From Diphasiastrum complanatum (lineage: Eukaryota; Streptophyta; Lycopodiopsida; Lycopodiales; Lycopodiaceae), in the NCBI GenBank assembly GCA_029204225.1, contig MU832634.1:1-64000 (forward strand): 64,000 nt of DNA. The letters are read 5' to 3'. A program made the position numbers and the translations under genes. The notes under the pieces were generated by a model. The model had not been told where the DNA came from. It ran no database searches and worked only from the letters and a program-made list of their open reading frames with translations. The first letter of the stretch is position 1; every line of letters begins with the position of its first letter. Shown here piece after piece: positions 34,390-47,159 of this stretch.

Positions 34390-35060
34390 AATTATGGAAG
34401 AGCGCTGGTCAGAACCATAACAAAACTTTTTCTTGTCCGAATTCCTTGCTAGAGACCGATGAAACAGTTCTGGAGGCCACAAGTCTACTCAAGCTAAACA
34501 ATTTTTTTTCTTTCCAGCGATGACAAAGGCTGTAGGAGGGCGCTAAAGCTGCACTTCAACTGTAGGAGAGAAATGTTCCCAAAATTCCCAACTAAACAAA
34601 CGTTGGATAGGTCTGAGGACAGCGCTGGAACTGCAGATAGAAAGTGTGCCCAGAATCCCCTCCAATTTTTACGCTTTTCTCTCCTTTTCAGCGATGGAAA
34701 TTGGCTACAGGAAGGCAATGGAGCATCTGCAAAATTTTACCCAAATTTTCTCCAGCTGGAACATCAGCGATGGAAGCTCAGCTTACTTCTCCAATCTATC
34801 TCCTCGTTCTTGGTCACCTCGACTACTTGCCGGTTAGCATCTCGTCATTGATGGCTAGGGTAAGACACACCGCATCTCTGACAACTTGTCAGGCGGCCAC
34901 ACCGGGTCACTGCTCGTGACGCACCAGTCCCAACTTGGGACTGATGTCCTCCTTGGTCACTGGCCCTTGCCAATACATGGCCTCAGGCCTTCTGGTGACC
35001 GGCCGTGCCAAGGTCATGATAGAGTTGTAACTGGACTCTAATAGAGAGGTATCCCAAAAG
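34390..35060. other. Non-coding stretch with short repeats and a perfect palindrome
   Basis: Two loosely similar blocks around CAGCGATG...GGCT(G/A)(T/C)AGGA(G/A)G (about 34515 and 34690) and a perfect 9-bp-arm palindrome at 34925-34943 (CAGTCCCAA C TTGGGACTG). No convincing coding frame. Confidence 0.4.
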
Positions 35061-35064
35061 TGGA

Positions 35065-35590
35065 GCAAGGAGAGCTAGTGGCATCCTAGATCTTGTCCAC
35101 AGTGATCTATGTGGACCTATGCAGACTAGATCTCTTAGTGGCTACTATTACTTTATCACCTTCATTGATGATTATAGCAGATGCATTTGGATTTATTTCA
35201 TAAGCAAGAAATCAAATGCTTTTGCTAAGTTCAAGGAATTCAAGGAATTAGTTGAAAAGCAAATAGGATGTTGCATCAAAACTTTGAAATATGATGGAGG
35301 TGGTGAGTATTTTCGACAAAATTTATTGACTTTTGCAAAGATCAAGGGATCAAGAGGCAAACTACAACACCTTATTCACCACAGCAAAATGGAGTTGCAG
35401 AACGAAAGAACAGATCTATTGTTGAGATGGCCAGGGCGATGCTCAAAAATAAGGGTCTGCCAAACACCTTTTGGGCGAAAGCTTGTAGCACAGCTACGCA
35501 CATCCTAAATTGGTGTCCTACAAAATTTGTGGAAGGTAAGACACCTCATGAAGCTGTTACAGGAAAAAAAAATCTAATATTTCTCATTTG
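35065..35590 (+). pseudogene. Copia integrase, 5'-truncated (element H)
   Basis: The core starts at LDLVHSDLCGPM and continues with YYYFITFIDDYSRCIWIYF, then LKYDGGGEYF. It then falls out of frame near 35.35 kb; the remaining blocks (QQNGVAERKN-type and NTFWAKACSTATHIL-type) are in other frames. Gag, protease and the integrase zinc finger are missing because the element is truncated at about 35.06 kb. Confidence 0.85.
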
Positions 35591-37606
35591 AGAGTATTTG
35601 GTTGTGATGCTTATGCTCATATTCCTGATGAGACACAAAGGAAATTGGATGCAAAAGCTATCAAGTGTATTTTCCTTGGATATGATGAGAAGGCCAAGAC
35701 ATACAGGATGTATGACACAAATGCACAGAAGCTTGTAATTTCTAGGGATGCTAAATTTGACAAGATGGGCCAAAGTGAACAATCTGAAGTAATCACTGAA
35801 CCTTTTGATGAGGGAGCGAAAGTTCAGGTCAAGAAGAAAGTGGATTTTGATATAGAAAATCCATTGGAAAAAGGCAAGCCTGACGCTGAAATTCCCAAGA
35901 GATTACCTAAATGGTACTTATCAGTCACAGATGGTGCAAAGAAGGGAGATACTCCCAAACCTAGTGAGCAGGGAGAGCTTAGAAAATCAAGTCAAAAACC
36001 TCCTGCAAGATTAGAGATGAATCTAGCCCTAATGGGATCCATCTTAACGGCTCAAGAACCTAAAACTTTCAACAAAGCAAAGGAACACAAGGAGTGGTGT
36101 GTAGCTATGGAAACATAAATGGAGGCTATATCGAAGAACAAAACATGGGACTTGGTTGAGCTACCTGATGGTAAGACGCCTATCACATGTAAGTGGATCT
36201 ACAAGACGAAGTATGGAGTGGATGGGCAACTCAACAAGTACAAGGCACGATTAGTTGCAAGAGGTTTTGAGCAGCAAGAAGGTATAGACTTTGAGGAGAC
36301 CTTTGCACCTATAGCCAAAATGGTAACTATTTGTTCTATCATTGCAATTTCTGCTTTCTATGGTTGGAAAATCCAGCAAATGGACGTCAAATCTGCTTTT
36401 CTTAATGGAGTATTGGATGAAGAGGTATATCTAGAGCAACCTCAAGGGTTTGTTGAGCCAGGAAGAGATCATTTGGTTTGTAAACTCAACAAAGCCATAT
36501 ATGGATTGAAGCAAGCACCACGAGCATGGTACTCTTGCATTGATGAGCACTTCAAGCGAAGAAAAATGGTAAAGAGTGATGCTGATCCTAATCTTTACAT
36601 TCTAAGGCAAGATTCAGATATAGTGTTCATTGTGTTGTACGTGGATGATTTGATTATTACAGGAAGTAATGAGAGGTTAATTAATGAAATCAAATCAAAT
36701 ATTTCCAATGCTTTTGACATGAGTGATCTAGGATTGATGCACTATTGTCTTGGCATTGAAGTATGGCAAAAAGAAGACATGGTCTTTCTTACACAAAGCA
36801 AATATGCACAAGATTTGCTTTATAAATTCAATATGCAGGATTGTAAACCCTTGAGTACACCTATGGATGTGAACATGAAGCTTACTGCATATGATGAATC
36901 TGAAAAAGTGGATGCTTATTTGTATAGACAGCTGGTGGGTAGTTTGATTTATTTGACACACACACGACTTGATATTTCTTATGTTGTTGGTGTTGTTAGT
37001 CAATTTATGCAAGATCCTAGTCAAGCACACTGGAAGTCTGCTAAACGTATTCTCAGATACATTTGAGGGACATTGAAATTTGGTTTGAAGTATGATCAAC
37101 CTGAAGCACCAATGTTGGTAGGTTATACAAATGCCGATTGGGCAGGTAATATTGATGACAGAAGATCTACCAGTGGTCATACATTCAGTTATGGTACAAC
37201 TGCAATTTCATGGAGCAGCAAAAAGCAACCTACCGTAGTTTTATCATCGACAGAAGCTGAATATCGAGCACTCAGCAATGCTACACAAGAAGCGGTATGG
37301 TTACGAAGACTGCTTGTGGATTTAGGTCAGCCACAGGTGGATGCTACTAGTATATCTTGTGACAATCAAAGTTGCATTCACCTTGCCAAAAATCTAGTTT
37401 TACATGCTCGAACCAAGCACATCAAAATACACTATCATTTTATTCGAGAGAAAATTCTTGATGGAGCCATTGATCTTGTTTTTTGTAAATCTAAAGATCA
37501 AATGGTAGATATTTCTACTAAGTCATTAGGTAGATATAAATTTGAGAGGTTTCGTACTCTAATAGGAATAGAAGAATGTAATTTTATCATTGAGGGGGAG
37601 TGTTAG
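35588..37606 (+). pseudogene. Copia integrase tail, reverse transcriptase and RNase H (element H), two stops only
   Basis: A single frame runs 2 kb with just two stops (TAA at 36116-36118, TGA at 37064-37066). It opens with FGCDAYAHIPDETQRKLD and IFLGYDEKAKTYR, then an acidic linker. RT follows: PITCKWIYKTKYGVDG, YKARLVARGFEQQEG, IQQMDVKSAFLNG, YGLKQAPRAWY, the catalytic YVDD (36638-36649), HYCLGIEV. RNase H: YTNADWAGNIDDRRSTSGHTF, VVLSSTEAEYRAL, CDNQSCIHLAKN, HARTKHIKIHYHFIREK. This is the best-preserved enzyme set in the window. Each stop could arise by one transition (CAA to TAA, CGA to TGA). Confidence 0.92.
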
Positions 37607-37878
37607 AAATCAATGATAAACTTCATTGTTACTGTTGACGATGTACATTAATGTTGACAACTGTTACCAGCTGTAATTAGCCGTAGGCTAGTCTATTAGT
37701 CTATTCATAGGTTTTCTCTCTCTATCAGGGTTCAGGGTTTATATGTACATTTTATATTCAGTATGAAGTTGGTGTGATAGAGTGATCTTGCGTGTTCGTC
37801 TTTCGGCTCCTTACTTGGTGATTGCTTATGGTGAATGCTTGATGTTGCATTTCTGATTGTTGACATTCGACTCCAACA
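37589..37878 (+). repeat. Polypurine tract and 3' LTR of element H
   Basis: TTGAGGGGGAG directly precedes TGTTAGAAATC at 37601. The LTR ends CTCCAACA at 37878 (278 bp), giving the TGTT...AACA ends typical of short copia LTRs. No 5' LTR exists in the window. Confidence 0.85.
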
Positions 37879-38290
37879 TCTATCTTCTAGGTGTCATGTT
37901 TTCTTACAATACGCACCAACCATATTTGGACAGTTCCTATTGAGGTGGTTGCCTTGACAATGTCAGCATACTAGCGGTGGGAGCATAACCGTGTTACGCG
38001 TTTGTCCAATCATATTCTGCTGTCATTTAAGAAAATTCACATCCAAAGCTTGGGTAGAGATATTCTCATTCATCACATCCATGTACCCTTTCAACATGGC
38101 TTTTACGTCATCTATCCCTGAGTTAGATCCAGTGCTCTCATATCCCCTCTCTACCGGTATATTTCTAGTAGTTGTTGCTTGGATTTGCATTCCGTCTGAG
38201 TTTCTTGATTGGTTTCTAGAAGGATCATTTCTACTTTGAACTGGTTGATATGGTTCTATAGTCTGTATTGGCATTGGCACATAGGTGTTG
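37879..38290 (-). pseudogene. Gag C-terminus with zinc knuckle, minus strand
   Basis: The minus strand reads PIQTIEPYQPVQSRNDPSRN, a short acidic helix (DDVKAMLKGYMDVMNENI), then a knuckle-like HCQGNHLNRNCPN near 37960-37925 with its first Cys codon followed by a stop. It looks like a Ty3 gag tail. Truncated both sides. Confidence 0.55.
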
Positions 38291-38319
38291 TAAGATTTTT
38301 GTTTTTGTGTGATTGTATT

Positions 38320-38700
38320 GTTGGAAGCTAGCGAAGGAGGTGTGAAGAGGTAGTGGAGACCTGAAACAACCTCTAAGAGCTTGACATTTCATCACAACCA
38401 TTAAAAAATCACAAAAAACACTCAAATTTGAATTTTGGAGGGGAAAAGGGGGCTAAAATCACATCAGATTCTATTTCTTCCTCGCATGACTAGCAGAAGC
38501 TTGAGAACATTGTTCCAGACCTGCATAGAAGCTCGCGAGAGTTAGTTCCCAGCAGATTTTGAAAAAACAGAGAAAACCAAAAATTAATTCAAAAATCTTT
38601 TGTAAAATCAATTTTTTTTTCAAAACTAATAAGTAACCTTTGCAGAGCCTCCTGAAGCTACATCTCCCTGAAGCACAAAGAGCAGTCTACGAGTGTTACT
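38320..38700 (+). repeat. Tat-like leader fragment, copy 2
   Basis: Matches 13.44-13.75 kb over recognisable blocks: GTGGAGACCT(A/G)A, CTCTAAG(G/A)GCTT, TGAGAACATTG(T)TCCAG and TAGAAGC(C)T(G)CGCGAGAGTTA. Same orientation as the 13-kb copy. Confidence 0.6.
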
Positions 38701-39849
38701 TCCCAAATTAACACCCCCATTGGTTTTCTAACTAGTTTCGTGCGTTCGTGTTCTTCTTCGTTCAGTTCTTATTAGTTTAAGGTAGTGCAGTGTCTCAAAA
38801 TTGCAAGTATGGATGTATGAGTAATTACTGTGTAGAATGAATTGTGTGGTGTAGTGCTCGTAGAATGGGTCGCCACTCTTTCCAAGACTTGATTTTTGTG
38901 AAATATGCAAACCCGTCCAACAACCAGTGTTGTTGGCTAACGTCACCATTCCCCTGTGAGCGGGTGAGCATGGAACGGGCCTCGTAATCACCTATGTGAG
39001 GGGGAAGCCTACACCACCATCACACAACGTGCACTAGCTTGAACTATCATCTAGATTCTATATACTACAACTAGGACTCGTAACTTCAAAATCTGTATGG
39101 GGTTTGGCTTCTCATGTGCCAAGTGTCTCTAGTACTGATTGACAATCACACACTTTAAGAATCTGTAAGATACCAATTACTATTTTTGAAAAGTCATAAG
39201 ATATCAGCTACTATTTTTTATAAGTAGGATAGACATGTATGATGAATACGGTGTTCAACTTTCTAAAAATAAAAAGATGAAAAAGAAAAAATGTGGTGGA
39301 TATTACGCCCCGGAGCGGTCGGTGCCTTCTCCTTTACTTCTGGATTTCTATGAAGTTAATCTGTAATTGTGTTATATTGTCTTTTATATTGGCACTAGGT
39401 CCTTTTGAAAGCTAGTGCCACAAACTTACGTTTTTGTTCATATGAAATTAATTGACATCATAGTTTTTGTAAGGAGTGTTAATAAAGACCACTCGAATAG
39501 TCCATGTCTTGGCTCCATTTGTAAAGTTAGGGGGGTTTTGATGTGATGGTTTTTCAAAACTTTCCCATCAAGGAACCTTCAATCAAAGACAAAGGCTCAT
39601 CTTGCATGCTACAAAAATGTATCATGTAGCAAAATGACTCTTATATATGGACATTAGCTTCATTTTTTTCTTGAGTGAATGACAGATGTGTTTGCAAGCT
39701 ACAATTTTATATTGCTCATAATGGTCATGGAAGTAGAAAATTTGAGATTTAGTAAGCCCTTGCTTAATCCAATAGGAAAAGAGTTCATAAAAGGAAGTTC
39801 CAAATAAACCTATCCAAATCTGAAGGATTTACATCATACAGTTGACAAT
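38701..39849. other. Non-coding stretch
   Basis: No coding frame, LTR boundary or RNA gene recognised. It is AT-rich with scattered short ORFs that lack protein character. Confidence 0.4.
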
Positions 39850-40620
39850 AAACAAACATAGATTGATTCAATCACACCAGCACAACACAAGCACTTCAAG
39901 ACAAGATGATAATTGATTGCTCTTATTGACACTGTATGGTCACACACTAATCATGAAAACCCTTTTTTGGTGGTTTTTCCTTGATTTCTCTCTGCTCCTT
40001 GCTTTGATTGGTCTGAGATTTTCACACTTCTTATTGATCGTATCTACGAGAGTTACTCATGCGAGGGTTGGCTGTGCGAGAGTTCTTTCTACTGTTTTGC
40101 AAACAAAACCTCTGATTTCTCAAGATCTACCAGGAAGTAACTCTCGCAAGCTTCATTGGAGCTAGATCTGATGTGGATTTGACTCTATGCAATGTGGTGA
40201 GAGTTAACTCTTGCAGATCTGGAAGTTATTGATGTCTGATGATGTTTTTGACCACTTTTTGGCTTACAGATCAATCAACACTCCAAACCAACTTTCGCAA
40301 ACATAATCACTTGATGTAAAATGACATTTTGGAAACAATGGAACTACTACGTGAGTTACTTATGCGAGGGTTCTCTGATACTAATGATTTTCCTCCATTA
40401 TAGGCACTTAAACCCACTTTTCAGCTTACTGGAACAAGATAAACTCTCGCAGACTTATCTGTGCACCTATCTCAGTGAGATGGAGCTACAAGGTGCTCTA
40501 CGAGACTTAGTTGCCATAAAAAACTGAAAATTTGACTTTTGCGAGGGCTTTGCCTTCAATTTTGGCTCTTATGGACCTTTGAAACTCTCGACTCAACCCA
40601 ACATAATACATTATGCACCT
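39850..40620 (-). repeat. Tat-like leader fragment, copy 3 (minus strand)
   Basis: On the minus strand it matches 13.7-14.4 kb: AAGCCAAAAAGTG(G/A)TCAAAA, CAGACAT(C/T)A(A/G)TAACTTCCAGATCT and several GCGAGAGTTA(C) motifs. The plus-strand ORFs here are shadows. Confidence 0.65.
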
Positions 40621-41048
40621 TCACTCTTAAAAAAAAAAAACACTAAAGTGCTGCTTGATAAGCTAGTATGTATGGTAACACAATTGTTCAAGGCTATGAG
40701 TATCACCATCAGACAAAATGATGATCAATGGTCTTTGTAGAGGCTATTCTAGATTTCCCACTGTAAATCGGCACCACATCAGAAATTAGGCTGGATTTTT
40801 TGTGGCTATTTCAAACCCTATGTTTGTGTTTAATCATATTACATAAACAAAATCTGTATTGACTCAGGGGCATTCAAGCATTGCTGACGGGCAAGCCTTC
40901 CAACAAAGGAAAGGCAGCAAGCGCACTGCACCTATACATCTCGTTTCAAATATAAAATGCTCATCATCCAGCTGTACAATTGACAGGCATACAGAGAGTT
41001 GTCATGGTTGTTGGCAGTGGCAAATGCCTGCCATTGAAGCCTGAAGAT
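40621..41048 (-). other. Downstream flank and probable 3' UTR of the OXS3-like gene
   Basis: Follows the stop codon at 41051-41049 on the minus strand. No canonical AATAAA could be placed with confidence. The sequence contains no LTR motifs until the Tat-like fragment below 40620. Confidence 0.35.
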
Positions 41049-42438
41049 TCACTGTCCACTTTCCTGAAGATCGCTCAATGAAAAGGATCTAAGAGGACCA
41101 CAACGTTTTTGCTTACCATTTAAACCTGCAAAAGCTAGCGAAACCTCAGATGTTGTATCATCTGAATCACTTCCTGTGCTAAACAAAGTAAGAGTGTCCC
41201 TGTCTTTGCTGGGAAATGACTTCCTGGAAGAACCAGAGAATGAATGACAGATAGGAGGATACCCAATCTTATTCCTGCTATCACTCCCATTTCCATGAAA
41301 CCACTTCCTTTTCTTGGCATACGGGTTTTCTGGCTTTGCAAGATCGTTGACTGATGAGACATCTGCCAAAGAGGTAAACGATCGAGACTTTCCCCTAAAA
41401 AAATTTGATAAGCCTCTCCTGTTAGAATCCAAAGTACAAAATAATCAGCAGAAGACTGACGTCTTGCACTTCAAAAGGAGCTCTTCATACCAAAAAGTGG
41501 TTTCCATACTCTCAGACATTTTGTATATCAGAAATGGGTAAGATCCAAATACTGTTTTGATTGATATGCAAGAAAACTAAAACCCCAATTTATGCGTGAA
41601 GGGACTCAATCACTGCTCGTCATCATCACCTTCTCTCCCAAAAATGCATGTTCACATAAATCTTCAACCATAACAAGAGGATATATAGTATTACATCGAG
41701 TAAAATGTGCCAATAACTCACTAACATCAATTTCTACCAGTGCATGATCATAAATAGAAAACAAATGTTGTAGAAGGTTCCAAATCAACTATCTTACTTG
41801 ATAGGAAGTGAATTTTCGAGGGTACTCATATGATCCAAGGGACTTCGAAGGGAACTCTGCACCTCGTTTTCTTCTGTGGCAGCTCTCTGGGATGAGCAGG
41901 AGCTGCTATCTGAGCCTTGTCCAATGGATGAGGATGACGACGATGAGCGTGACTCATTAGCCACTGTGCGTTCAGCAGTTCTCTCATTTTCCTTGTATTC
42001 TTCAGGTGCAAATTGGAAGTGGACGTGTAAGCTAGGCTTCATTTGCACCCTGTGCTCCTCCTTCGCGACAAGTGCATGTCCATCTAGGTGAGATTGGATT
42101 TGGCCAAAAACAATTGTTTGCCGTCTTTCAGAATTCTCATAGCGTTGTGTGTGAGTACATGCTTCATGCGAATGTGCTTTCAGCTGCACCAATAAAGCTT
42201 TATCAGTTGGAACTGGATTTGTTGGTGATATGAAAGCCAAAGCATCTCTAGACTGAATGACATCAGAGGGAGATTGCATAGCTATATTGAAGGAAGACAA
42301 ACTAGAAGTTGCAGTTTGATGCTGCGCTTGTCTTCTACAATTTGATCCAGCCGCAGCATAGTGTGGTCTATGCACAGCTACTTTGTATCCAACCGCTGGG
42401 CCTGGCCCATTATCCCAACTCTGATGGAGATATGACAT
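41049..42438 (-). CDS. OXS3-like: OXIDATIVE STRESS 3-like protein, two coding exons
   Basis: Coding exon 1 is 42438-41798 and exon 2 is 41418-41049, with a 379-bp intron (donor AA^GTAAGA, acceptor CTAACAG^GA). The spliced length of 1011 nt keeps frame and gives 336 residues. A Ser run (about 164-171) followed by IGQGSDSSS, an ENEVQSSLRSPLDHM block (190-204), and across the splice junction RGLSNFFRGKSRSFTSLADV then DLAKPENPYAKKRK (to about 252) form the conserved core of the plant OXS3 family: the Ser/Ile-Gly motif, the PLD..L..LP motif and the GKS.SF.SL motif. A C-terminal RSFSLSDLQE tail follows. OXS3 proteins are nuclear, chromatin-associated factors that raise tolerance to heavy-metal and oxidative stress in Arabidopsis. 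The codons flanking the junction restore the family motif, which supports the intron. No disabling mutation is seen. It is the only convincing host gene here. Confidence 0.87.
41419..41797 (-). other. Intron of the OXS3-like gene
   Basis: GTAAGATAG donor at 41797 and a TTCTAACAG acceptor ending at 41419, phase 2 (it splits a Lys codon). Without splicing, exon 1 hits a stop within the donor. It interrupts the conserved motif between the PLD-LP and GKS blocks. Confidence 0.85.
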
Positions 42439-43870
42439 GTCTTCAGTTAATTATTGAAAAATCTGGACAGAAATATTGTACTCTCCTGCCATGGTTTGGG
42501 GAAAAAATTAGCAGTTCGCAATTTTCAAATCATATCAATATCACAGTACAATCCCTCCGGTATGCTATTGATGATGATCTGAGTATTACGATGTGAAATT
42601 CGTACAATCGCGAAACTTCCAGCCACCTTTGAAAAGAAATGACACCAAAAAACAGAGGCTCTTCAAATGCTCCAAAATATCAATCCAGTTTCAGTTAGTA
42701 CAGTTAAAATTATCTCCTCAGATGCCCACAGTAGATTTGAGCAAAGTTAGATGAGTGTTGGAAAATCTACTTCAAGTGCACAAAACGTTTCTTTAAAAAG
42801 GCATTACTACAGAACTAGCATAAAAACGTCAAAAGGGCGGCTTTGAAATTGGCCCTCATTCTAATTACTGCATAGAACTAAAGTTATCAACGTGCTTCTT
42901 CCTTTTTACAATTCCAACCCAAAGTTTCAAATCTAAGAACTCATAGTGTGCTTTCTTTGCCTTTCGGATTCTTATGCATGCCCAATCAGCAGATCATCTA
43001 TCTGTTTTACAAAAGAAGAAATCATAAAGACCAAATTCTCAAAGAGTGATTTTCGTATCTTTAAAGGTTGAGAGAGAAGCCGAGATGATTTATTGATGTC
43101 ACTGGAGACCCATCAGGAATCTATGAGAGAAAACGAGAGAGAGAGAGAGAGAGTACCTCTTTACTTGTGAACGTTGAGTTCACAAAGAAGTGTTGAATCA
43201 TCCTTCACCTTTATTCACCAACTAAGAGGCTGCACTACCCGTCAAACTTGAATCTTTAAACACTGCAGTCAAACGATGTTGGCTTTAGTGTTCTTTCTGA
43301 TCTATAAAGAGCAGCAATAAAATTGATGCTCTTGACTTATCACAAAACTGCGTATTATACTTTCCCGACAATCCGGATTTAAATCAATCTATGTGATCTG
43401 CATTTTCTGCCATCGGCTGCCTTCTCCTACCCAGCAATCCGACCGCAGCAAAGGCCCCCTTATCAATCGCCTTCCGAATCCTTAGCTAGAAGCAGCAGCA
43501 GCCTCAACTGTCGCTGCTGAACTGCCGACAAGGACCCACTGCCCTCATCCTTGGTTTGGCATTTCCTGCTGATGTTGCTCATTCTCATTCTCAGCTCAAA
43601 CTCTCAAACCGACTTCACCCATCCATCCCCACAACTAGTACAGAAAATTAAGAACAAGGAAGGACCACCCACACACCACACCCACACCACACCAGATCAT
43701 TGGGCTCCTCCCACCTACAGTTACAGGCTTAGAGCTACAGCTGCAGTGAAAGTGTCAAACTTCACCCACCAAATACGAAGGATTACAACAGATTAAGCTC
43801 CCCCAGCCCACAAAATAGCTATACAGAATTATCAAACCCGCGGCGAGAGAGAGAGAGAGAGAGAGAGAGA
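42439..43870 (-). promoter_or_regulatory. Leader of the OXS3-like gene, possibly with a 5' UTR intron
   Basis: Upstream of the start codon the minus strand has a plausible acceptor (...TTAACTGAAG^AC just before ATG) and a plausible donor AAAGAG^GTACTC near 43158, suggesting a long leader intron of about 700 bp. The proposed leader exon (about 43158-43850) is GA/CT-rich, carries a short upstream ORF, and contains a GA microsatellite at 43843-43869. No TE features are seen here. The splice sites are inferred. Confidence 0.4.
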
Positions 43871-44650
43871 TGATCTGAGACACACACAGAAAGACTAGAT
43901 GACTAGATCGATAGGTGATGGAGAGCGAGAGATGAGCGGTAGTACAGTACTAGTCCGTAAGTATTGATTGAGGGTTGATGACGATGATAGCACGCCTTTG
44001 ACGCTAAGAGATAAGGTCCAAGGATAAGGTGAAGAAGTTGTTCATGAGGATGGCGTGCCAAAAGACTTGGCTCAGGTTGCCTCCCCGCCTCAATAGCATA
44101 TTTAATTTTGCACCCTAGGATTTCTTTCAAACCATTCAAATCCTGCCACACTCAATGATTACCCATTCCAGGTTTTCCGAGCCTCACACCTTGCCACACT
44201 TTCTTCACCTCCCCACTGCCCACCATCTCTTTCACACAAACACTTATCTCGTTAGACTTTCAGAAAATTCAGTATCGTTTATATGCGTATGGTTATTCCC
44301 GTAGACTTGCCAGCCTCGTGTTGTTAAAAGATTGAGCTTTTCGCAGTTCCGTCAATACTTGTCTCTGCCGGTTTATATCTATGTGCGGCAGCTTGGACAA
44401 AGCTTAGCTACCGACTACCGACTCCCGAATTTAGCAGCCCAGCTATGCCCTTTCCCTTTTATGTATCTGTGCACGGTGCAGGTTCATCTGTCAAGCTCAG
44501 CAGCACATTTTCAAGACTATCTTCTATCTCGTTTCTTGGTGTTGCTGTACGGCCCTTTTTGCACCCAGATTCAGCTTTGGCCCTTCACTGCCCCTTCAGC
44601 ATTCAGCGCTGAACGCTGAACCTTTTCTATTGCTCTTGTGAGCGTGAGTG
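43871..44650 (-). promoter_or_regulatory. Putative promoter region of the OXS3-like gene
   Basis: No coding frame with protein character on either strand and no LTR signature. A TATA-like CATATAAACG lies on the minus strand near 44285. This is a low-repeat upstream region by position only. Confidence 0.3.
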
Positions 44651-44849
44651 ATAACGTACATCATAGAAAGAGTCACACACAGGTTTTAGACTTTAGTAGT
44701 CTCCCATCAAAACCCTTGGCCATCCTCCCTCGAGGGCCTTCCTCCCTAAGGGGCCTCCACGCACTCAAGCTCAAATGGGTCCTCAATATAAGAGTCTTAC
44801 AAAATCCCTAGTAGTCTCTCAACAATAATCTTGGGCCTCCAACACCCCC

Positions 44850-44895
<46 letters not shown>

Positions 44896-47159
44896 TGTCT
44901 GTGTGTGTTTGCACGCGCATGCATTCATTCCCCCCCCCCCCCCCGCCCTCCGGCTTCCCCAAAAGAAATAGCATCTACACGTCTTTTGTGAAACATTCAT
45001 AGATAGTCAGTCTCTTGTGCTCCCCGAACAAATCAGTTGGACCTCCACCCTCTTCCAATCATGTGAGCACACTTTTACACAAACACACACACACACACAC
45101 CATGATTGGCAATTGAGTTGGGCAACCACCTTCGAAAGTTGATGTTTTTCAATCTAGAACATGTCGTTGATGTTTTTCAATCTAGAACATGCCTTCAGCT
45201 CAATAGTGCCCATGTGTGGGCAATCAGTGGGTGGACAAGCAAGCTACAATGCCACACCAAGCGAGGAGTGCCTATTTAATTGGTTGATGTTAATTCATGC
45301 AGTTCTTTGCTTTGTAACAAGGACTAAGTCGACAACAATATTTTTCACCGAAGCCATCATACTGCTATCAAGGAAAAGCATTTCTTTTGATGTAGCCACA
45401 TTCCCATTAGCCAAAAGCAAAATTTCTCCATCAAGTTACACATGCTTTTTTTAGACAACTATATGTATTTCCTTAGATGTAGAAATTTGAAAGCACATCA
45501 ACTAGTGTCACCCTATTTTCCACTTTTGAATGCCAACAATGTTGCACGATTAAGCAATTCTTATTAAGCAAATTGTTGCATCAGATTGCAACTAGGGGTC
45601 CCACTCCACTTGTCATTAACAACCATCGCTAACCAACAACTAAGTGAAATGAAACCTAGCCGCCATTCTTAAATGACTTTAGTTTGCGCTTTCAATCACG
45701 ACTAAAATGAAAAGTGAACTTTTTGGTGCTCACTAACCATACGTGACCCTTCAATGCTTGTGAGACTCCTCCATCACAATATGTCCAAATATTCAAGGCT
45801 ACATTCAAGCTACATATAAAGTGCTCTCACTTTGAAATATGTGCTGAAATGAATGGGCGTACAAGCATTAGTTGAAAAGCAACAAATTTGATGTGAGAAA
45901 AATAACAAGGCTAATGGGGCACCAACTACTTTATGTTAGTTTTAACTAAAACGTTTAATGACAAGTGGCGTTGACATGAGCTCTTCAAGTCTAGTTAAAA
46001 TGTTGTTAATTTATTAGCCTTAACAACAAGTTGGGCTCCCCCTTGATGCATCTAAGGTAAATGCTAAACCTTAGATGGATAAAGTGGATTTCTTGGGTAC
46101 CCAAATCGACACATGGATCAAATAGGGACATAGTATATACATTATGTAATGCTTGTCCTTTGATGTGCACATGTAGTAAGATATCTTCTTGGTTAGCCTA
46201 GTGCAAATAAAGAGCCCTAGTCATTCGGTTAATATATCAAAGGACAAATTGCATGTTTTCTTGTTCTATATATGTGTTGAATCTTGGATGCCCCTTCATG
46301 TGAATGATTTAAGAGAAATAATAGTCTCAACTATTTTATGTGAGCAACATCCACTTCCTCCCATGATCTGAACATATTTTATTGTTATAAACTTGATTTT
46401 TTTCATGCCCACTTATTGTACTATGATATAGTAGTTGTTAATGTGTATATATTTTGCATTGAGGAATCACTTTTCTTGGCAGAAAAGTAAGGTTCTAATC
46501 TTGATACATGTAAAATTTAAGTTTATTTAACATTTGATGTATGTCCTCTCTAATATTTCGAATATTCCTTCATAATAAGTTCTATCCTATTCTCATATGT
46601 GATGATATTAAAGATTGATGCAAGTGATGTTGATGTGTATCATATTGTTGCCTTACAATGTTGCTTGAAGGTGGTTAGCATATCTACTTCTTGCTCAAGA
46701 TATACAATATCATCACAAACGCAAAAAACATATTTTACTTTTGATGGCTATGCACCAACTATGTCCAATTATTCAAGTAAAATGATGTCACATATACTTC
46801 GTAAAGAATGAAATCATATTATGGAGTCATACCAAGTTGAACATCTAGTTGCTCAATACACATCAAAATGAAGGTAGGTAAAAAATTGAACTTGTCAAGA
46901 GGAAACAATTTTGGGCTTGCAAGAGCACCTTTAGTAAAAATGCTATCCTAAATTCTAAAATTATCAAGTATGAGCTTCTTATGCAATCTCTAACAACAAT
47001 TTCAAAGGCGTTTGAATATTCACAACATTAAGAATAAAGATTTTGGATATTAAAGGCTCTTTGATTGGTCTCTTGCTTGAATTTATTTTCTCTACATGGG
47101 CTTGGAAATATTCTTTGTAGTCATAGACCTGAACAATAGCTTGAGACAACAACAACATG
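44651..47159. other. Non-coding stretch with microsatellites and a short tandem duplication
   Basis: Contains (GT)n at 44854-44908, a C-run at 44929-44944, (AC)n at 45081-45101, and a 26-bp exact duplication at 45138-45163 / 45166-45191. The rest (45.2-47.1 kb) is AT-rich with no recognised gene, LTR or RNA; it may be very old transposon sequence. Confidence 0.45.

Noticed and set aside
43551-44619. Plus-strand ORFs (43551-43796, 44332-44619) as genes
   Set aside because: Low-complexity composition, no domain, and antisense to the probable leader/promoter of the OXS3-like gene.
45200-47159. Hidden decayed copia element
   Set aside because: I looked on both strands for RT, integrase and RNase H motifs and found none strong enough to claim.
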